Positions 47,205-54,609 of a DNA stretch of 64,000 nucleotides are shown one piece after another. Source of the DNA: a virus; IMG/VR virus record IMGVR_UViG_3300036715_001578, positions 1-64,000 of that record, one strand, 5' to 3'. Every line of letters begins with the position of its first letter. The stretch's first letter is position 1. Under the pieces are notes generated by a model that made no database searches, had not been told where the DNA came from, and was given only the letters and a program-made list of their open reading frames with translations. Both the position numbers and the translations under genes were made by a program.

Positions 47205-47233
47205 ATTGTATACTTACGGTCTGACCGTGTAAA
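47205..47233 (-). promoter_or_regulatory. sigma70-type promoter
   Basis: On the minus strand TTTACA, 17-base spacer, TACAAT-CATACTATTC, then GGATACTTAGGAG before the ATG at 47168. Confidence 0.9.
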
Positions 47234-47237
47234 CCAG

Positions 47238-47808
47238 CTATCGTTCTTTGACGAAGAAGACAGCAATTTTACCCGAGACAGGAGTTTCAGCGCAAATCGT
47301 CCAACCGTGCTCTTCGGCGTCAGCCTCGATGTCATCTGACTTCTTGTACACGACTTCGCACATTTCATGCACCGAAGCCTCGTCTGTCTCAATGTACCTT
47401 CGCAGCACCGCTTCGAGATTCTTGCCGCTGGTATGCTCAGCTCCTACAATGTTACCCAGGCTTTCGATCAGCGCGCTGCTCAAAGCATCGACGCACAGCT
47501 TGACAGTCGTCGAGCGTGGTGTCAAAGAAGAACTCACGAGAAAGCCTGCTAAGACCGTCACGGCTGCTAACCTCAAACCTGAGCTTAGGCGCGTCACGGC
47601 GAGTCAATGAGCTTAGCTGGTCATCATAGAAGAACATGCTTGTAGCCACGCCTGGGGTGCTAGGCATGTCGCCTGCCCACACCAAGAGCGTAGGGCATCC
47701 GTGATGCTGGGTGAGCCTTGTCTCGTGCTTCGGGTGCTTGTCAAGGTACGCTTGCTGCACCTCGAGCAAGAAGCGCCGATGATCATTGAGCACTTCACTG
47801 AGGCGCAT
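47238..47808 (-). pseudogene. LQQ-module protein with an apparent frame disruption
   Basis: From ATG 47808 the frame has MRLSEVLNDHRRFLLEVQQA, a CTS-like start and LQQ helix, and is coherent to FFFDTTLDD. The continuation VKLCVDALSSALIESLGN runs in another frame to a stop at 47238. Removing one base near 47500 yields 189 residues; the original frame stops at 47452. It is a decayed copy or a sequence error. Confidence 0.55.
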
Positions 47809-48475
47809 AGAGGAACCACTTTAAGTCGGTAGTAGTCGCCATGGCGAGCTGCTTTGGCCTAGGAGCCTTTCGGAGCACCTCGTCATTGAACTTGTTTAGC
47901 GCGTCACTGCCGCCAAGAACGTCCTTGTCAGGCTTGCGAATAGCCATGCAAACAACCTCCTTGCCCTTAAGAGCCGCATCGCCTATCATGACCTCTTGCT
48001 CGCCTGTCAGCCTTGGCGCATAGTGAAACGGAGTGAAGTCATCGCTGTCAGGCATATTGTTGATGCCCTTATACTTTGCCTTCTCCGCATACCACTTTGC
48101 TCGCTCTCCCAAAGCAACCTTCTCGCTAATGCCTACACGCCGGCAGCACTCCCGCTTGATAACTTCACCGATGTCAGGATCGCTTAAGGATTTGAAGCTT
48201 GTCCCAGTGTCGCCGCGGATGAACAAGTGGCTCCTGCCAAGCCCTTCAATGCCCACAGAGATGTCATCAGCGCCTTCGCGCTTGAAGTCCACGTCGGCGA
48301 AATTGTCATTGCTGTGCTGCCAAGCAGGAAACGTTAAGCGCAGGATGCCTACATCGCTGGTAGGGCGGAGGATAAGCTTAGCATTCACTTCAAAGTCGCA
48401 AGCGTCAATGATGGTTTGCTGAAGCTCGAGCGCGTCACGCCGACTAGCCGATTCTAGCAAACTGCTCAGCCTCAC
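47795..48475 (-). CDS. LQQ-module protein, long form, 226 aa
   Basis: The N-terminus MRLSSLLESASRRDALELQQ resembles a capsid-targeting sequence followed by the LQQ helix (TIIDACDFEVNAKLIL). The second half contains LSDPDIGEVIKRECCRRVG and a charged segment EKVALGERAKWYAEKAKY. The damaged gene at 51684 has the same two-part layout (LSDPKLDVAGKLAEHA), so this is the intact paralogue. The function is unknown. Confidence 0.62.
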   Translation of the reverse strand: MRLSSLLESASRRDALELQQTIIDACDFEVNAKLILRPTSDVGILRLTFPAWQHSNDNFADVDFKREGADDISVGIEGLGRSHLFIRGDTGTSFKSLSDPDIGEVIKRECCRRVGISEKVALGERAKWYAEKAKYKGINNMPDSDDFTPFHYAPRLTGEQEVMIGDAALKGKEVVCMAIRKPDKDVLGGSDALNKFNDEVLRKAPRPKQLAMATTTDLKWFLYAPQ

Positions 48476-49008
48476 GCTTCGTCCTCGCCAACCGCTTTTG
48501 CTACGGTCTTGAGCTGCTCAGCAAACAGGGTCTGCATGAGCGAATTACGGTCCGCAACGATGATGTTGTTCTGCACGCTGTTAGGAGCGCCGTCGGTGAG
48601 CTTCTGCTTCTCCAGCCTCGCCTTGATCCGCTTGTGCTTGGCGTCTACTCGAGCGCTGACCGTGCTCAAAGCGATGTTGAGGAACTGTGCTGCGACTTCA
48701 GAGTTGCGCGCTGAGAACTTTGGGTCAACCTGCTGGGCGAGCGCTGACTGCTGGTAGAAGGCCTGCATTGCAGCTGTGTGCACCTCGCCGAGCTGGGCGT
48801 CAACCTGTAGGTCCTCGATCCGCTCTTCGCGCTCGAAGTCAATCTTTGCAAGCTCTGTCGTAGGCCGCTCTACAACCTCACCCGATGTTGGGTCGATGAG
48901 CGCGCTTGTTTGCTCGGGCGCCTCATGAATAGCCTGCATGGTCGAGCCAGGCTCAATGTCGAGGAAGTCCTCAATCGGGTGGGAGATTGTAGAAGGTGCG
49001 GTGCTCAT
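48472..49008 (-). CDS. probable terminase small subunit (gp16-like)
   Basis: A 178-residue protein with an acidic N-terminus, a central helical pair (LQVDAQLGEVHTAAMQAF; SARNSEVAAQFLNIALSTV) and a basic helix (AKHKRIKARLEKQK). It ends with a VADRNSLMQTLF segment. The layout is like T4 gp16: central coiled-coil oligomerisation helices. Location near terminase and gp4 genes fits. The assignment is by layout only. Confidence 0.5.
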   Translation of the reverse strand: MSTAPSTISHPIEDFLDIEPGSTMQAIHEAPEQTSALIDPTSGEVVERPTTELAKIDFEREERIEDLQVDAQLGEVHTAAMQAFYQQSALAQQVDPKFSARNSEVAAQFLNIALSTVSARVDAKHKRIKARLEKQKLTDGAPNSVQNNIIVADRNSLMQTLFAEQLKTVAKAVGEDEA

Positions 49009-49080
49009 GCGTGGGTGTCTGCTAAAGCCTGCCGAAAGTCATCACCTGAAGTGATAATCCTTGACCGGGAAAATGATTGG

Positions 49081-49227
49081 CTATTTAACTGAAACCTGTA
49101 GTCGTTTTGTTTGAGCGGACCAAATGAAAGCAGCAAGCTCAAATTCGCCTTTGCTCCTTGTATACAAGGAGCAAAGGCGAAGCCTGATGACACGCTTGCT
49201 GAGATGGGCATGCGATTGTTGCTTCAT
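49081..49227 (-). CDS. small basic protein, 48 aa, with a palindrome inside
   Basis: ATG 49227 is 5 bases after TAAATA, matching other late genes, and TAA ends it at 49081. The coding region contains a perfect 38-bp palindrome. No family is recognised; the start context is the main support. Confidence 0.4.
   Translation of the reverse strand: MKQQSHAHLSKRVIRLRLCSLYTRSKGEFELAAFIWSAQTKRLQVSVK
49144..49181. repeat. perfect 38-bp palindrome
   Basis: Two 19-base arms (TTCGCCTTTGCTCCTTGTA and its exact complement) with no loop and centre TTGTATACAA. It lies between the probable small-terminase gene and the gp4 gene. Confidence 0.95.
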
Positions 49228-49232
49228 GAAGC

Positions 49233-49238
49233 TATTTA
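49233..49238 (-). promoter_or_regulatory. T4-type late promoter hexamer
   Basis: CATAAATA on the minus strand, 5 bases (GCTTC) before the ATG at 49227. Confidence 0.5.
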
Positions 49239-49240
49239 TG

Positions 49241-49657
49241 TCACTTTCGGAACAATTCCTGCTCTGTCGCGACGCGGAAACGGATGCCATGGCTCTCGCA
49301 CACAGCCTTAGCGGCGGCCCACTTGGCCATGTTGACAGCGATCGCTATCTGGTCATACAGCGATGACTTCTTGGTCATCTTGGACTGCTTCATCGGCTTG
49401 ATCTCGATCACCTCTGTAATGAGGTTACCTTGCCTGTCCTTGTACTTGATGATGAAGTCAGGGATGTAGTCGCAAACTTTCCCCTTAATCGGGTTGAAGT
49501 ACTTGACACGAAACTCCTCAGACCCCCAAGAGATGATGTTTGGGTTCATGTCACAGACCTGCATGAACTTGAGCTCCCAGCTCGACAGGAACCTGATCTT
49601 CCGCGGGTCACCCATGTACTTCTCAGGATGCTTCGGGGTATATAATCCACGTGCCAT
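49241..49657 (-). CDS. 4: gp4-like head completion protein
   Basis: A 138-residue protein (T4 gp4 has 150). It begins MARGLYTPKHPEKYMGDPRK and continues IRFLSSWELKFMQVCDMNPN, the hallmark of the gp4/VSR-like head-completion family; DYIPDFIIKYKD and TEVIEIKPMKQ give the nuclease-like D...E-x-K core. It acts at head maturation, possibly trimming DNA ends. The ATG at 49657 lies 5 bases after TAAATA. Confidence 0.88.
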   Translation of the reverse strand: MARGLYTPKHPEKYMGDPRKIRFLSSWELKFMQVCDMNPNIISWGSEEFRVKYFNPIKGKVCDYIPDFIIKYKDRQGNLITEVIEIKPMKQSKMTKKSSLYDQIAIAVNMAKWAAAKAVCESHGIRFRVATEQELFRK

Positions 49658-49662
49658 ACGGA

Positions 49663-49668
49663 TATTTA
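49663..49668 (-). promoter_or_regulatory. T4-type late promoter of gene 4
   Basis: CATAAATA, TCCGT, ATG on the minus strand. Confidence 0.65.
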
Positions 49669-49696
49669 TGATGAACAAGTACGAACGTGCATCAAG

Positions 49697-50149
49697 ATGT
49701 GCAGTCGAACTTACCAGCGCCTCAAGGAAGAATGGTGTGTTCGCAATAGACAGCAAATTCATACAGCTGAATCAATTGCTAAAATTAGCCTAGCCAATAA
49801 AGGTCGTAAACGGCCATTTACAGCTGAGCATTTGGCAAATATGAGACTATCTGCTATAAATCGATTTCCTAATAAGCGCAGAACACCGCTTAGCGAAGAA
49901 GAATTACAAGCAAAAAGAGAGCAGAAAAGAGCTCATCGTTCAGCTTTAATGAAAAATCCATCAGAAGCTCAATCAAAGCAATTAGCTGATTGGCAGAAGG
50001 CTGGATTACTAGCTAGGCAAGCTAAGGCGAAACCAAAACCTAAGGCTTGTGAATTTAGCGACCCTGAAGAAACCAGGCGTAAGATGAGCGAAGCTCGTAA
50101 AGCCTACTGGGCTAAACGCCGAGAGCTTAACCAGACCTCGTGGTCTTAA
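49697..50149 (+). CDS. truncated homing endonuclease with NUMOD3-like repeat
   Basis: A 150-residue AT-rich product on the opposite strand. HTAESIAKISLANKGRKRP, a NUMOD3-type DNA-binding motif, is followed by KR-rich helices and a second EETRRKMSEARKAYW unit. No GIY-YIG or HNH catalytic domain is present, and a different-frame ORF begins at 49669, so this looks like the remnant of a homing gene. It overlaps the convergent 50127 gene by 23 bases. Confidence 0.55.
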   Translation: MCSRTYQRLKEEWCVRNRQQIHTAESIAKISLANKGRKRPFTAEHLANMRLSAINRFPNKRRTPLSEEELQAKREQKRAHRSALMKNPSEAQSKQLADWQKAGLLARQAKAKPKPKACEFSDPEETRRKMSEARKAYWAKRRELNQTSWS

Positions 50150-51380
50150 TCGGCGAGAACAAGGATGTGAAGCCTGAAACCTTGCTAGTGAGCGAGGAGA
50201 CCGCAGAAGTGTTGAAATTGGCGCCGGTCTTGATAGAGGTCAGCGTATCGCTGATGTCGCGGCTGATGGTCGAGTCAGCTGAGCCTACCACGTTCTTAAA
50301 CGAAGCGGTGAGGCCGGTTGCATCAGGTAGGACGCCTTGCAAGGCCTTAGGCAGCTGTTGCAGCTGCGTAACGCCTGCCGCTACGACTTGACTTACCGTG
50401 TCTGAGAACCGGCTCAAGCCCAAGCCGCCGATCATGCTGCCGCCGCTCGCTGACTGTGCGACTTGCCTGACGCCTTCGCCGAAGGACGTAGCGCCTGCGT
50501 TAGGGAACCCTGACGTGCCGCCACCCTTGAGGATGTCGGTGTTGCCCCAGGTGTAGAGGCCTTCACCGTTCGAGCCTTCAGGGCCGACGGCGTAAGTGTT
50601 CATCGCCAAGGAATCATAGGAGAACTGCAACGTCAGCAGCGAGCCTGCATTGTCTTCCATGTTCAGCTCGTCGAAAGAGAAGCTCTCGATCCGAGGGTTG
50701 ATGAACTTGAACTCGTTGGTGTAGAGGCCGTTGGCGAAGATCTGGTTGATGATGATCGCCTTGCCGCCTGAGTAGCCTCGCTTGTAAGGCTTGGTGCTTG
50801 ACGCATCACCGAAGCCGCTGTTGATGCCTGACTTGCCGCCCGCCTGGCCGGACATGCTCAGCATGTACTTGACGAAGAAGTCATTGACTGAGTTGCCTAC
50901 CTCGTCCAGCAGGGTCATGCTGATAGGCTGGAAGACGGTCTTGGTCAGGACACGAGAGCGGAAGTTGTAGTAGTTGACATCGACATGCTCGAAGGTGATG
51001 TTCGGCTTGTCGCACCGGTGCACGTAGTAGAAGAAGTCGCTGTTGCCCATGCCCTCAAAGCCAACGAACTTGACCTTGAAGATGAACTTGAACTTAGGAT
51101 GGTGGGCTACTAGGTCATCCGCATAGTGCAGCGCGGTCCACTCGCCTTGTTTCGGTGTAAACTTGACGCCGCCTGGGCTTGGGTTGGTCCGAAAGATCGG
51201 CGGGATGTTGCTCTCGATGATGTCACGGAGAGCGCCGCCGATGCCCAAGGAGGGCAGGCCATTGTTAGCCGAGCCGAAGTCTGTGATGGCCTTGGTTAGG
51301 CCGAGAGCGGCGCCGATAGCGCCGTTGGTGTCAGGCGTGACGCCGACCGCCCCGAGGGCCTGTTCAAGAAGTGAGGACAT
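50127..51380 (-). CDS. gp54-like baseplate/tail-tube initiator protein
   Basis: A 417-residue protein. The central region has the tail-tube fold signature: KFKFIFKVKFVGFEGMG, then FEHVDVNYYNFRSRVLTKTVFQPISMTLLDE and NPRIESFSFDELNMEDNAGSLLTLQFSYDS. The N- and C-termini are Gly/Ser-rich and flexible. It probably forms the first ring above the baseplate on which the tube polymerises. The late hexamer 4 bases before ATG supports late expression. Confidence 0.68.
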   Translation of the reverse strand: MSSLLEQALGAVGVTPDTNGAIGAALGLTKAITDFGSANNGLPSLGIGGALRDIIESNIPPIFRTNPSPGGVKFTPKQGEWTALHYADDLVAHHPKFKFIFKVKFVGFEGMGNSDFFYYVHRCDKPNITFEHVDVNYYNFRSRVLTKTVFQPISMTLLDEVGNSVNDFFVKYMLSMSGQAGGKSGINSGFGDASSTKPYKRGYSGGKAIIINQIFANGLYTNEFKFINPRIESFSFDELNMEDNAGSLLTLQFSYDSLAMNTYAVGPEGSNGEGLYTWGNTDILKGGGTSGFPNAGATSFGEGVRQVAQSASGGSMIGGLGLSRFSDTVSQVVAAGVTQLQQLPKALQGVLPDATGLTASFKNVVGSADSTISRDISDTLTSIKTGANFNTSAVSSLTSKVSGFTSLFSPIKTTRSG

Positions 51381-51384
51381 CGGC

Positions 51385-51390
51385 TATTTA
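51385..51390 (-). promoter_or_regulatory. T4-type late promoter hexamer
   Basis: TGTAAATA, GCCG, ATG on the minus strand in front of the gp54-like gene. Confidence 0.65.
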
Positions 51391-51412
51391 CACGCCGACG
51401 GCCCTACACGAA

Positions 51413-51641
51413 TTAGCCGTTGATGATCAGCTCGTCAACCAGGATGAAGATGCTTTCGTCAGCCGAAGACGGGTTGTTGTCAATTCGGCCGCGCCAGCTC
51501 GCCTTCATGCAAGACGATGAGCTCGAGCGAGCCGTTTTCGCTTTTGCCAAGCTTGAAGGTGTACGAGTCAGGCATTAGCGTGATGAGCTGAGCTTGAACA
51601 TCAAGCAGCAGCATGCGGTCGCTAAGTATCTCAGTAGTCAT
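51413..51641 (-). pseudogene. short LQQ-module protein with an apparent one-base insertion
   Basis: From ATG 51641: LSDRMLLLDVQAQLITLMPD (LQQ-like helix) and TFKLGKSENGSLELIVLHEG. The frame stops at 51480, but the next frame continues RIDNNPSSADESIFILVDEL to TAA at 51413. Removing one G near 51488 gives a 75-residue protein. It is driven by its own promoter. Confidence 0.5.
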
Positions 51642-51649
51642 GAATCAGA

Positions 51650-51678
51650 ATAGTATCACGGGCTCAATCCCGTGTAAA
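51650..51678 (-). promoter_or_regulatory. sigma70-type promoter
   Basis: On the minus strand TTTACA, 17-base spacer containing the inverted repeat CGGGATTGAGCCCG, TACTAT, 8 bases before ATG 51641. Confidence 0.75.
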
Positions 51679-51683
51679 CTGGC

Positions 51684-52216
51684 TCAGCCTGTCTTATAGA
51701 TTAGCTTGTCATCCGTTTCAAGCTTGAGCTCAAGCTTGTCAAAGTCAGCAAGAGCTTTGCTGACCAGCGTCGGGGAGTAGATGAGGGCTTTGACAAAGAC
51801 CGAGGTGTCAGGGACGGTTCTATGCCTGCCATGCCTGCCAATGATCGCGCATGCTGGCTCACCCTCAGCGGTGACTGTGCCGTAGATTGTGTACCCCGGC
51901 CATCTTCGCGCTCGAGGTACCACATAGCCCGACGCTTCTTACGGGCGCGCCCCGTTGCGTTAACTGCTCTGCTGTAAGCGTGTTCAGCAAGCTTGCCTGC
52001 AACGTCTAGCTTAGGATCGCTGAGCTAGGCGACGCTAAACTTGATCGGCTGGCATGCATCTTGGCACGTGACTGTTAAGCCGTGCTTTGTGATTGCAACG
52101 TTGAATGCTGGGTCTAGCATGTCAAGCTTAGTTTGAGCGGTCAGCATTGCCCGCTTATCAAGCGCTTCAACAAGCTGCTGCTCTAACAGCTGCATGTTAC
52201 TTGCGCTTGAAGTCAT
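51684..52216 (-). pseudogene. decayed long-form LQQ protein (in-frame TAG plus frame disruption)
   Basis: From ATG 52216: MQLLEQQLVEALDKRAML... to FSVA, then TAG at 52027-52025. The same frame reads on as LSDPKLDVAGKLAEHAYSR and WYLEREDGRG; the rest (YTIYGTVTAEGEPACAIIG to the stop at 51684) is one frame away near 51895. The layout matches the intact 47795 protein (LQQ helix, then LSDP region), so this is a degenerate paralogue. Confidence 0.6.
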
Positions 52217-52652
52217 GGCTAAGCATCACAAGCATGTCCTGAACCATGCGCAGGATCTTCTCATTTACGACCTTGCCGAAGTTAACACCGCGCAGCACCG
52301 ATGCGTTACCCTTGCTGACAAACTTCAGCTTCGCCTTCGAAGAGACGCTGTGCTCGTCATACATGCGCAGCAGCTCCTTGACTACGTCACTGTCCTTCTC
52401 GATACCGAGCGGCGTCAAGGAGTTGAGCTCATACTCAAACTGAGAGTTGCTGTTGTCAAAGGACAGCTTCAGCATGTTGCCGTTCTTGTCCTCCAGCGTT
52501 GACTCGGCGTTGATGATGCCGTAGTGCTTGCCTGACGAGTACGCGCCCTCCTGCCTGAAGAGGAGCTTGCAGATCTTGTCGATGAAGGGGCGTGACTCCT
52601 CCACAGCTTTGTTGTTGGGTTCGAGCAGCTCGAGCAGCAGGTAGAATGACAT
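52197..52652 (-). CDS. protein of unknown function, 151 aa
   Basis: The start at ATG 52652 directly follows the kinase stop (TAACATG). Mixed alpha/beta: SFYLLLELLEPNNKAVEE helix, then strands with NMLKLSFDNSNSQFEYEL, ending in a basic helix. It overlaps the pseudogene downstream by 20 bases. No family is recognised. Confidence 0.55.
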   Translation of the reverse strand: MSFYLLLELLEPNNKAVEESRPFIDKICKLLFRQEGAYSSGKHYGIINAESTLEDKNGNMLKLSFDNSNSQFEYELNSLTPLGIEKDSDVVKELLRMYDEHSVSSKAKLKFVSKGNASVLRGVNFGKVVNEKILRMVQDMLVMLSHDFKRK

Positions 52653-52653
52653 G

Positions 52654-53469
52654 TTAGTCCTTGAGTGAGGGGCGTGACCCGCTCTTGATAGCAGTTGACG
52701 CAAATTTGCCGCGCTGCACGGCGTCATTGATTGCGTCAATGTTGGTGTCGAGGTGGCTCATATAGAGCATGCCCTTACCCTTCTGATAGCCCTCATAGTC
52801 ATCGGACATGCAGAACGGGTCAATGATGACCGGCTGTGACCCACGCAGCATTAGGTTGCTTGCATGGAGGTCAAGGTCGATGTCAACCTCATTGTTGAAG
52901 AGCACTTGCCGAAGAGCTTGGGCTACCTTGAACAGGTCAGCAGATGAGGCTAGCAAGTGGTCAAGCACCTTGGCGGCAGCTATTGCTTCAGGTGACGGGT
53001 CCTTCATCCGATGAGTGAAGATCTCTACGTCACGATGCGCATGTTCGGGTGTGAAGCCTGAGATCGAGACCTTCGTAGCAACAAACGTCTTGAGAAATAC
53101 CGTCAAGGCCCCTGTGAAGTCGTGAGCGGCGGGGGAGCGCTTAGGCATCGGCGTCAAGCGTTCCATCTTGACGATCTTAAGGAAGCCGTCAACGGTGTCT
53201 GGCCGTTTGAAGAAGATCGGCAGACGATGAATGCGGCCAAACTTAGGAACGAAGACGTTGCTCTGCATCGAGCTAGCGACACGGTAGAAGGCTTCATAGC
53301 CAGGGTCATTGGTCCAGACCTTGTACACAGCGTCGCCCGCTTTAGGAATGACGACTACGCTAAACGCGCCGGTGTCATTGATGTACGCATGCTGCTTGAG
53401 CTGGTCCATCAACTCGTAGAAGTCTTTGTCCAGGTACTGCTTGTAGCCGTGAAGCTCATTGAGGATCAT
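52654..53469 (-). CDS. protein-kinase-like phosphotransferase, 271 aa
   Basis: ATP-lobe pattern GAFSVVVIPKAGDAVYKVW (Lys in the third strand) and FLKIVKMERL hinge; catalytic loop IDLDLHASNLMLRG with H-x3-N, then VIIDPF as the DFG-equivalent Asp. This is the order of small APH/protein-kinase-fold enzymes. It could phosphorylate host proteins late in infection or be packaged. The late hexamer lies 8 bases upstream of ATG. Confidence 0.7.
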   Translation of the reverse strand: MILNELHGYKQYLDKDFYELMDQLKQHAYINDTGAFSVVVIPKAGDAVYKVWTNDPGYEAFYRVASSMQSNVFVPKFGRIHRLPIFFKRPDTVDGFLKIVKMERLTPMPKRSPAAHDFTGALTVFLKTFVATKVSISGFTPEHAHRDVEIFTHRMKDPSPEAIAAAKVLDHLLASSADLFKVAQALRQVLFNNEVDIDLDLHASNLMLRGSQPVIIDPFCMSDDYEGYQKGKGMLYMSHLDTNIDAINDAVQRGKFASTAIKSGSRPSLKD

Positions 53470-53477
53470 AAGTGGTG

Positions 53478-53483
53478 TATTTA
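53478..53483 (-). promoter_or_regulatory. T4-type late promoter hexamer
   Basis: GCTAAATA on the minus strand, 8 bases before ATG 53469; divergent from the promoter at 53497. Confidence 0.55.
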
Positions 53484-53496
53484 GCCATGTTAGCTG

Positions 53497-53525
53497 TGTA
53501 CATCAGCTTCCATTTATAGTATAAT
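53497..53525 (+). promoter_or_regulatory. sigma70-type promoter of the PEP-CTERM gene
   Basis: TGTACA, 17-base spacer, perfect TATAAT; the leader contains TTTTGGAGCAGTAC before ATG 53550. It differs from the phage TACAATCAT promoters and looks more host-like. Confidence 0.75.
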
Positions 53526-53549
53526 AGGCCGTACCTTTTGGAGCAGTAC

Positions 53550-54044
53550 ATGAAACATATCCTCACAGCCCTGGCCCTCGCGGCCTTCGCTGCAGCCTCA
53601 GCTGCTGCAGCACCCGTCCCTCTGGGCACGTTGAACCCGAGCTCTTCGTTCAGCCACACCGTGGCCGGCGAGTTCCACGACAGCTACACCTTCACCCTCG
53701 CTTCAAACTCGATCGTCGGCTCGTCTGTCACAAACGTCGCGATCGACTTCGTCGGCTTCAAGTTCGGCGACATCACGGACTTCTCAGCAACGCTCAACGG
53801 CATTGACCTGGTCTTGAACTCGGTCACCGGCACAGGGCCAGGCTACACGATCAGCACGCAAGTGCTCGCCGGCAGCACAACGTTGGCCGCAGGTAACTAC
53901 TTGCTGAATGTCAACGGCGTAGCTCACGGCTTGAATGCCAGCTACGGCGGCAACGTCGTTGCAACGCCGGTTCCCGAGCCGAGCGCCTACTTGCTGCTGG
54001 TTGCTGGTCTCGGCGCAATCGCCTTCGTCCGTCGCCGTCAATGA
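53550..54044 (+). CDS. secreted PEP-CTERM protein, 164 aa
   Basis: A signal peptide (residues 1-21, ALALAAFAAASAAAA), a beta-rich Ser/Thr/Gly body with FHDSYTF (FxDxF-like betaproteobacterial PEP-CTERM type), and a complete sorting signal at the end: VPEPS (PEP at 142-144), hydrophobic AYLLLVAGLGAIAFV and RRRQ. Such proteins are processed by a host exosortase and placed on the cell surface or in extracellular polymer. It lies alone on the plus strand among structural genes with its own promoter, so it is probably an acquired host gene. Confidence 0.9.
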   Translation: MKHILTALALAAFAAASAAAAPVPLGTLNPSSSFSHTVAGEFHDSYTFTLASNSIVGSSVTNVAIDFVGFKFGDITDFSATLNGIDLVLNSVTGTGPGYTISTQVLAGSTTLAAGNYLLNVNGVAHGLNASYGGNVVATPVPEPSAYLLLVAGLGAIAFVRRRQ

Positions 54045-54160
54045 CCAAGCTGCTGAAGTACTGGGTATGGGCCGTAGGCCTAGGCTTAGGAGTACCCACG
54101 CTGTTCGTCATCGCTTCGATGATGGATGATCATGCTCAGAGCAACCATCGAAAGTGGTGA
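54041..54160 (+). CDS. small membrane protein, 39 aa
   Basis: ATG inside the PEP-CTERM stop (CAATGA). One transmembrane helix (VWAVGLGLGVPTLFVIASMM) with a His/Arg-rich tail. It is co-transcribed with the PEP-CTERM gene and followed by a strong terminator. Confidence 0.55.
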   Translation: MTKLLKYWVWAVGLGLGVPTLFVIASMMDDHAQSNHRKW

Positions 54161-54244
54161 CAAGAACACTGGGAAGGCTCAGGCTACCCTGCATGGTATG
54201 AGTCAGGCGTGGGTTGCAAGAGTACTTTAGGCCTGCGAAAGACT

Positions 54245-54278
54245 GAGGCCCCCGGCGCTTCACAGCGCCGGGGGCCTC
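54245..54278. terminator. very strong bidirectional hairpin
   Basis: A perfect 14-bp stem GAGGCCCCCGGCGC, TTCACA loop, with little T run. It separates the plus-strand PEP-CTERM unit from the minus-strand gene at 54309. Confidence 0.8.
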
Positions 54279-54308
54279 GTTACTCACTCCCATACGTGGT
54301 GGATGAGC

Positions 54309-54603
54309 TTAATCGTAGTACGACCAGTAGGTGGTCGGGCGCCAGAAGCATACAGCACCAGCTAGCTGGTTTACAAGTTGCTGAAGAGTCAAGCCACTCA
54401 GATCGCTGTTGGTCACGTAAACATCGATGAATTCATCTCTGGCGCTTACATGGTCAAAGCTGCCATGCTTGATCCAATCTTGCACGCCGCCGGAAACGTC
54501 TGCATTGGCTTTCAGAGAAGTCAATTTCAACCAGCTTTGCTGGTTGATTGTCAGCCAAATACCTGATCTTCAGCTTGACGACATTAGCTGTCGAATAAGC
54601 CAT
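54309..54603 (-). pseudogene. small protein with an apparent one-base insertion
   Basis: ATG 54603, 6 bases after the tail-tube stop, gives AYSTANVVKLKIRYLADNQP, coherent beta sequence. It then degenerates, while the +1 frame continues TSLKANADVSGGVQDWIKH to a stop at 54309 (WRPTTYWSYYD). One base removed near 54537 gives 97 residues. It may alternatively start at TTG 54530. Confidence 0.5.
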
Positions 54604-54609
54604 GGCTTA

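Noticed and set aside
49144-49181. Protelomerase or hairpin-telomere site
   Set aside because: A palindrome alone is not evidence; no protelomerase-like gene is seen in this window and T4-like phages replicate as concatemers.
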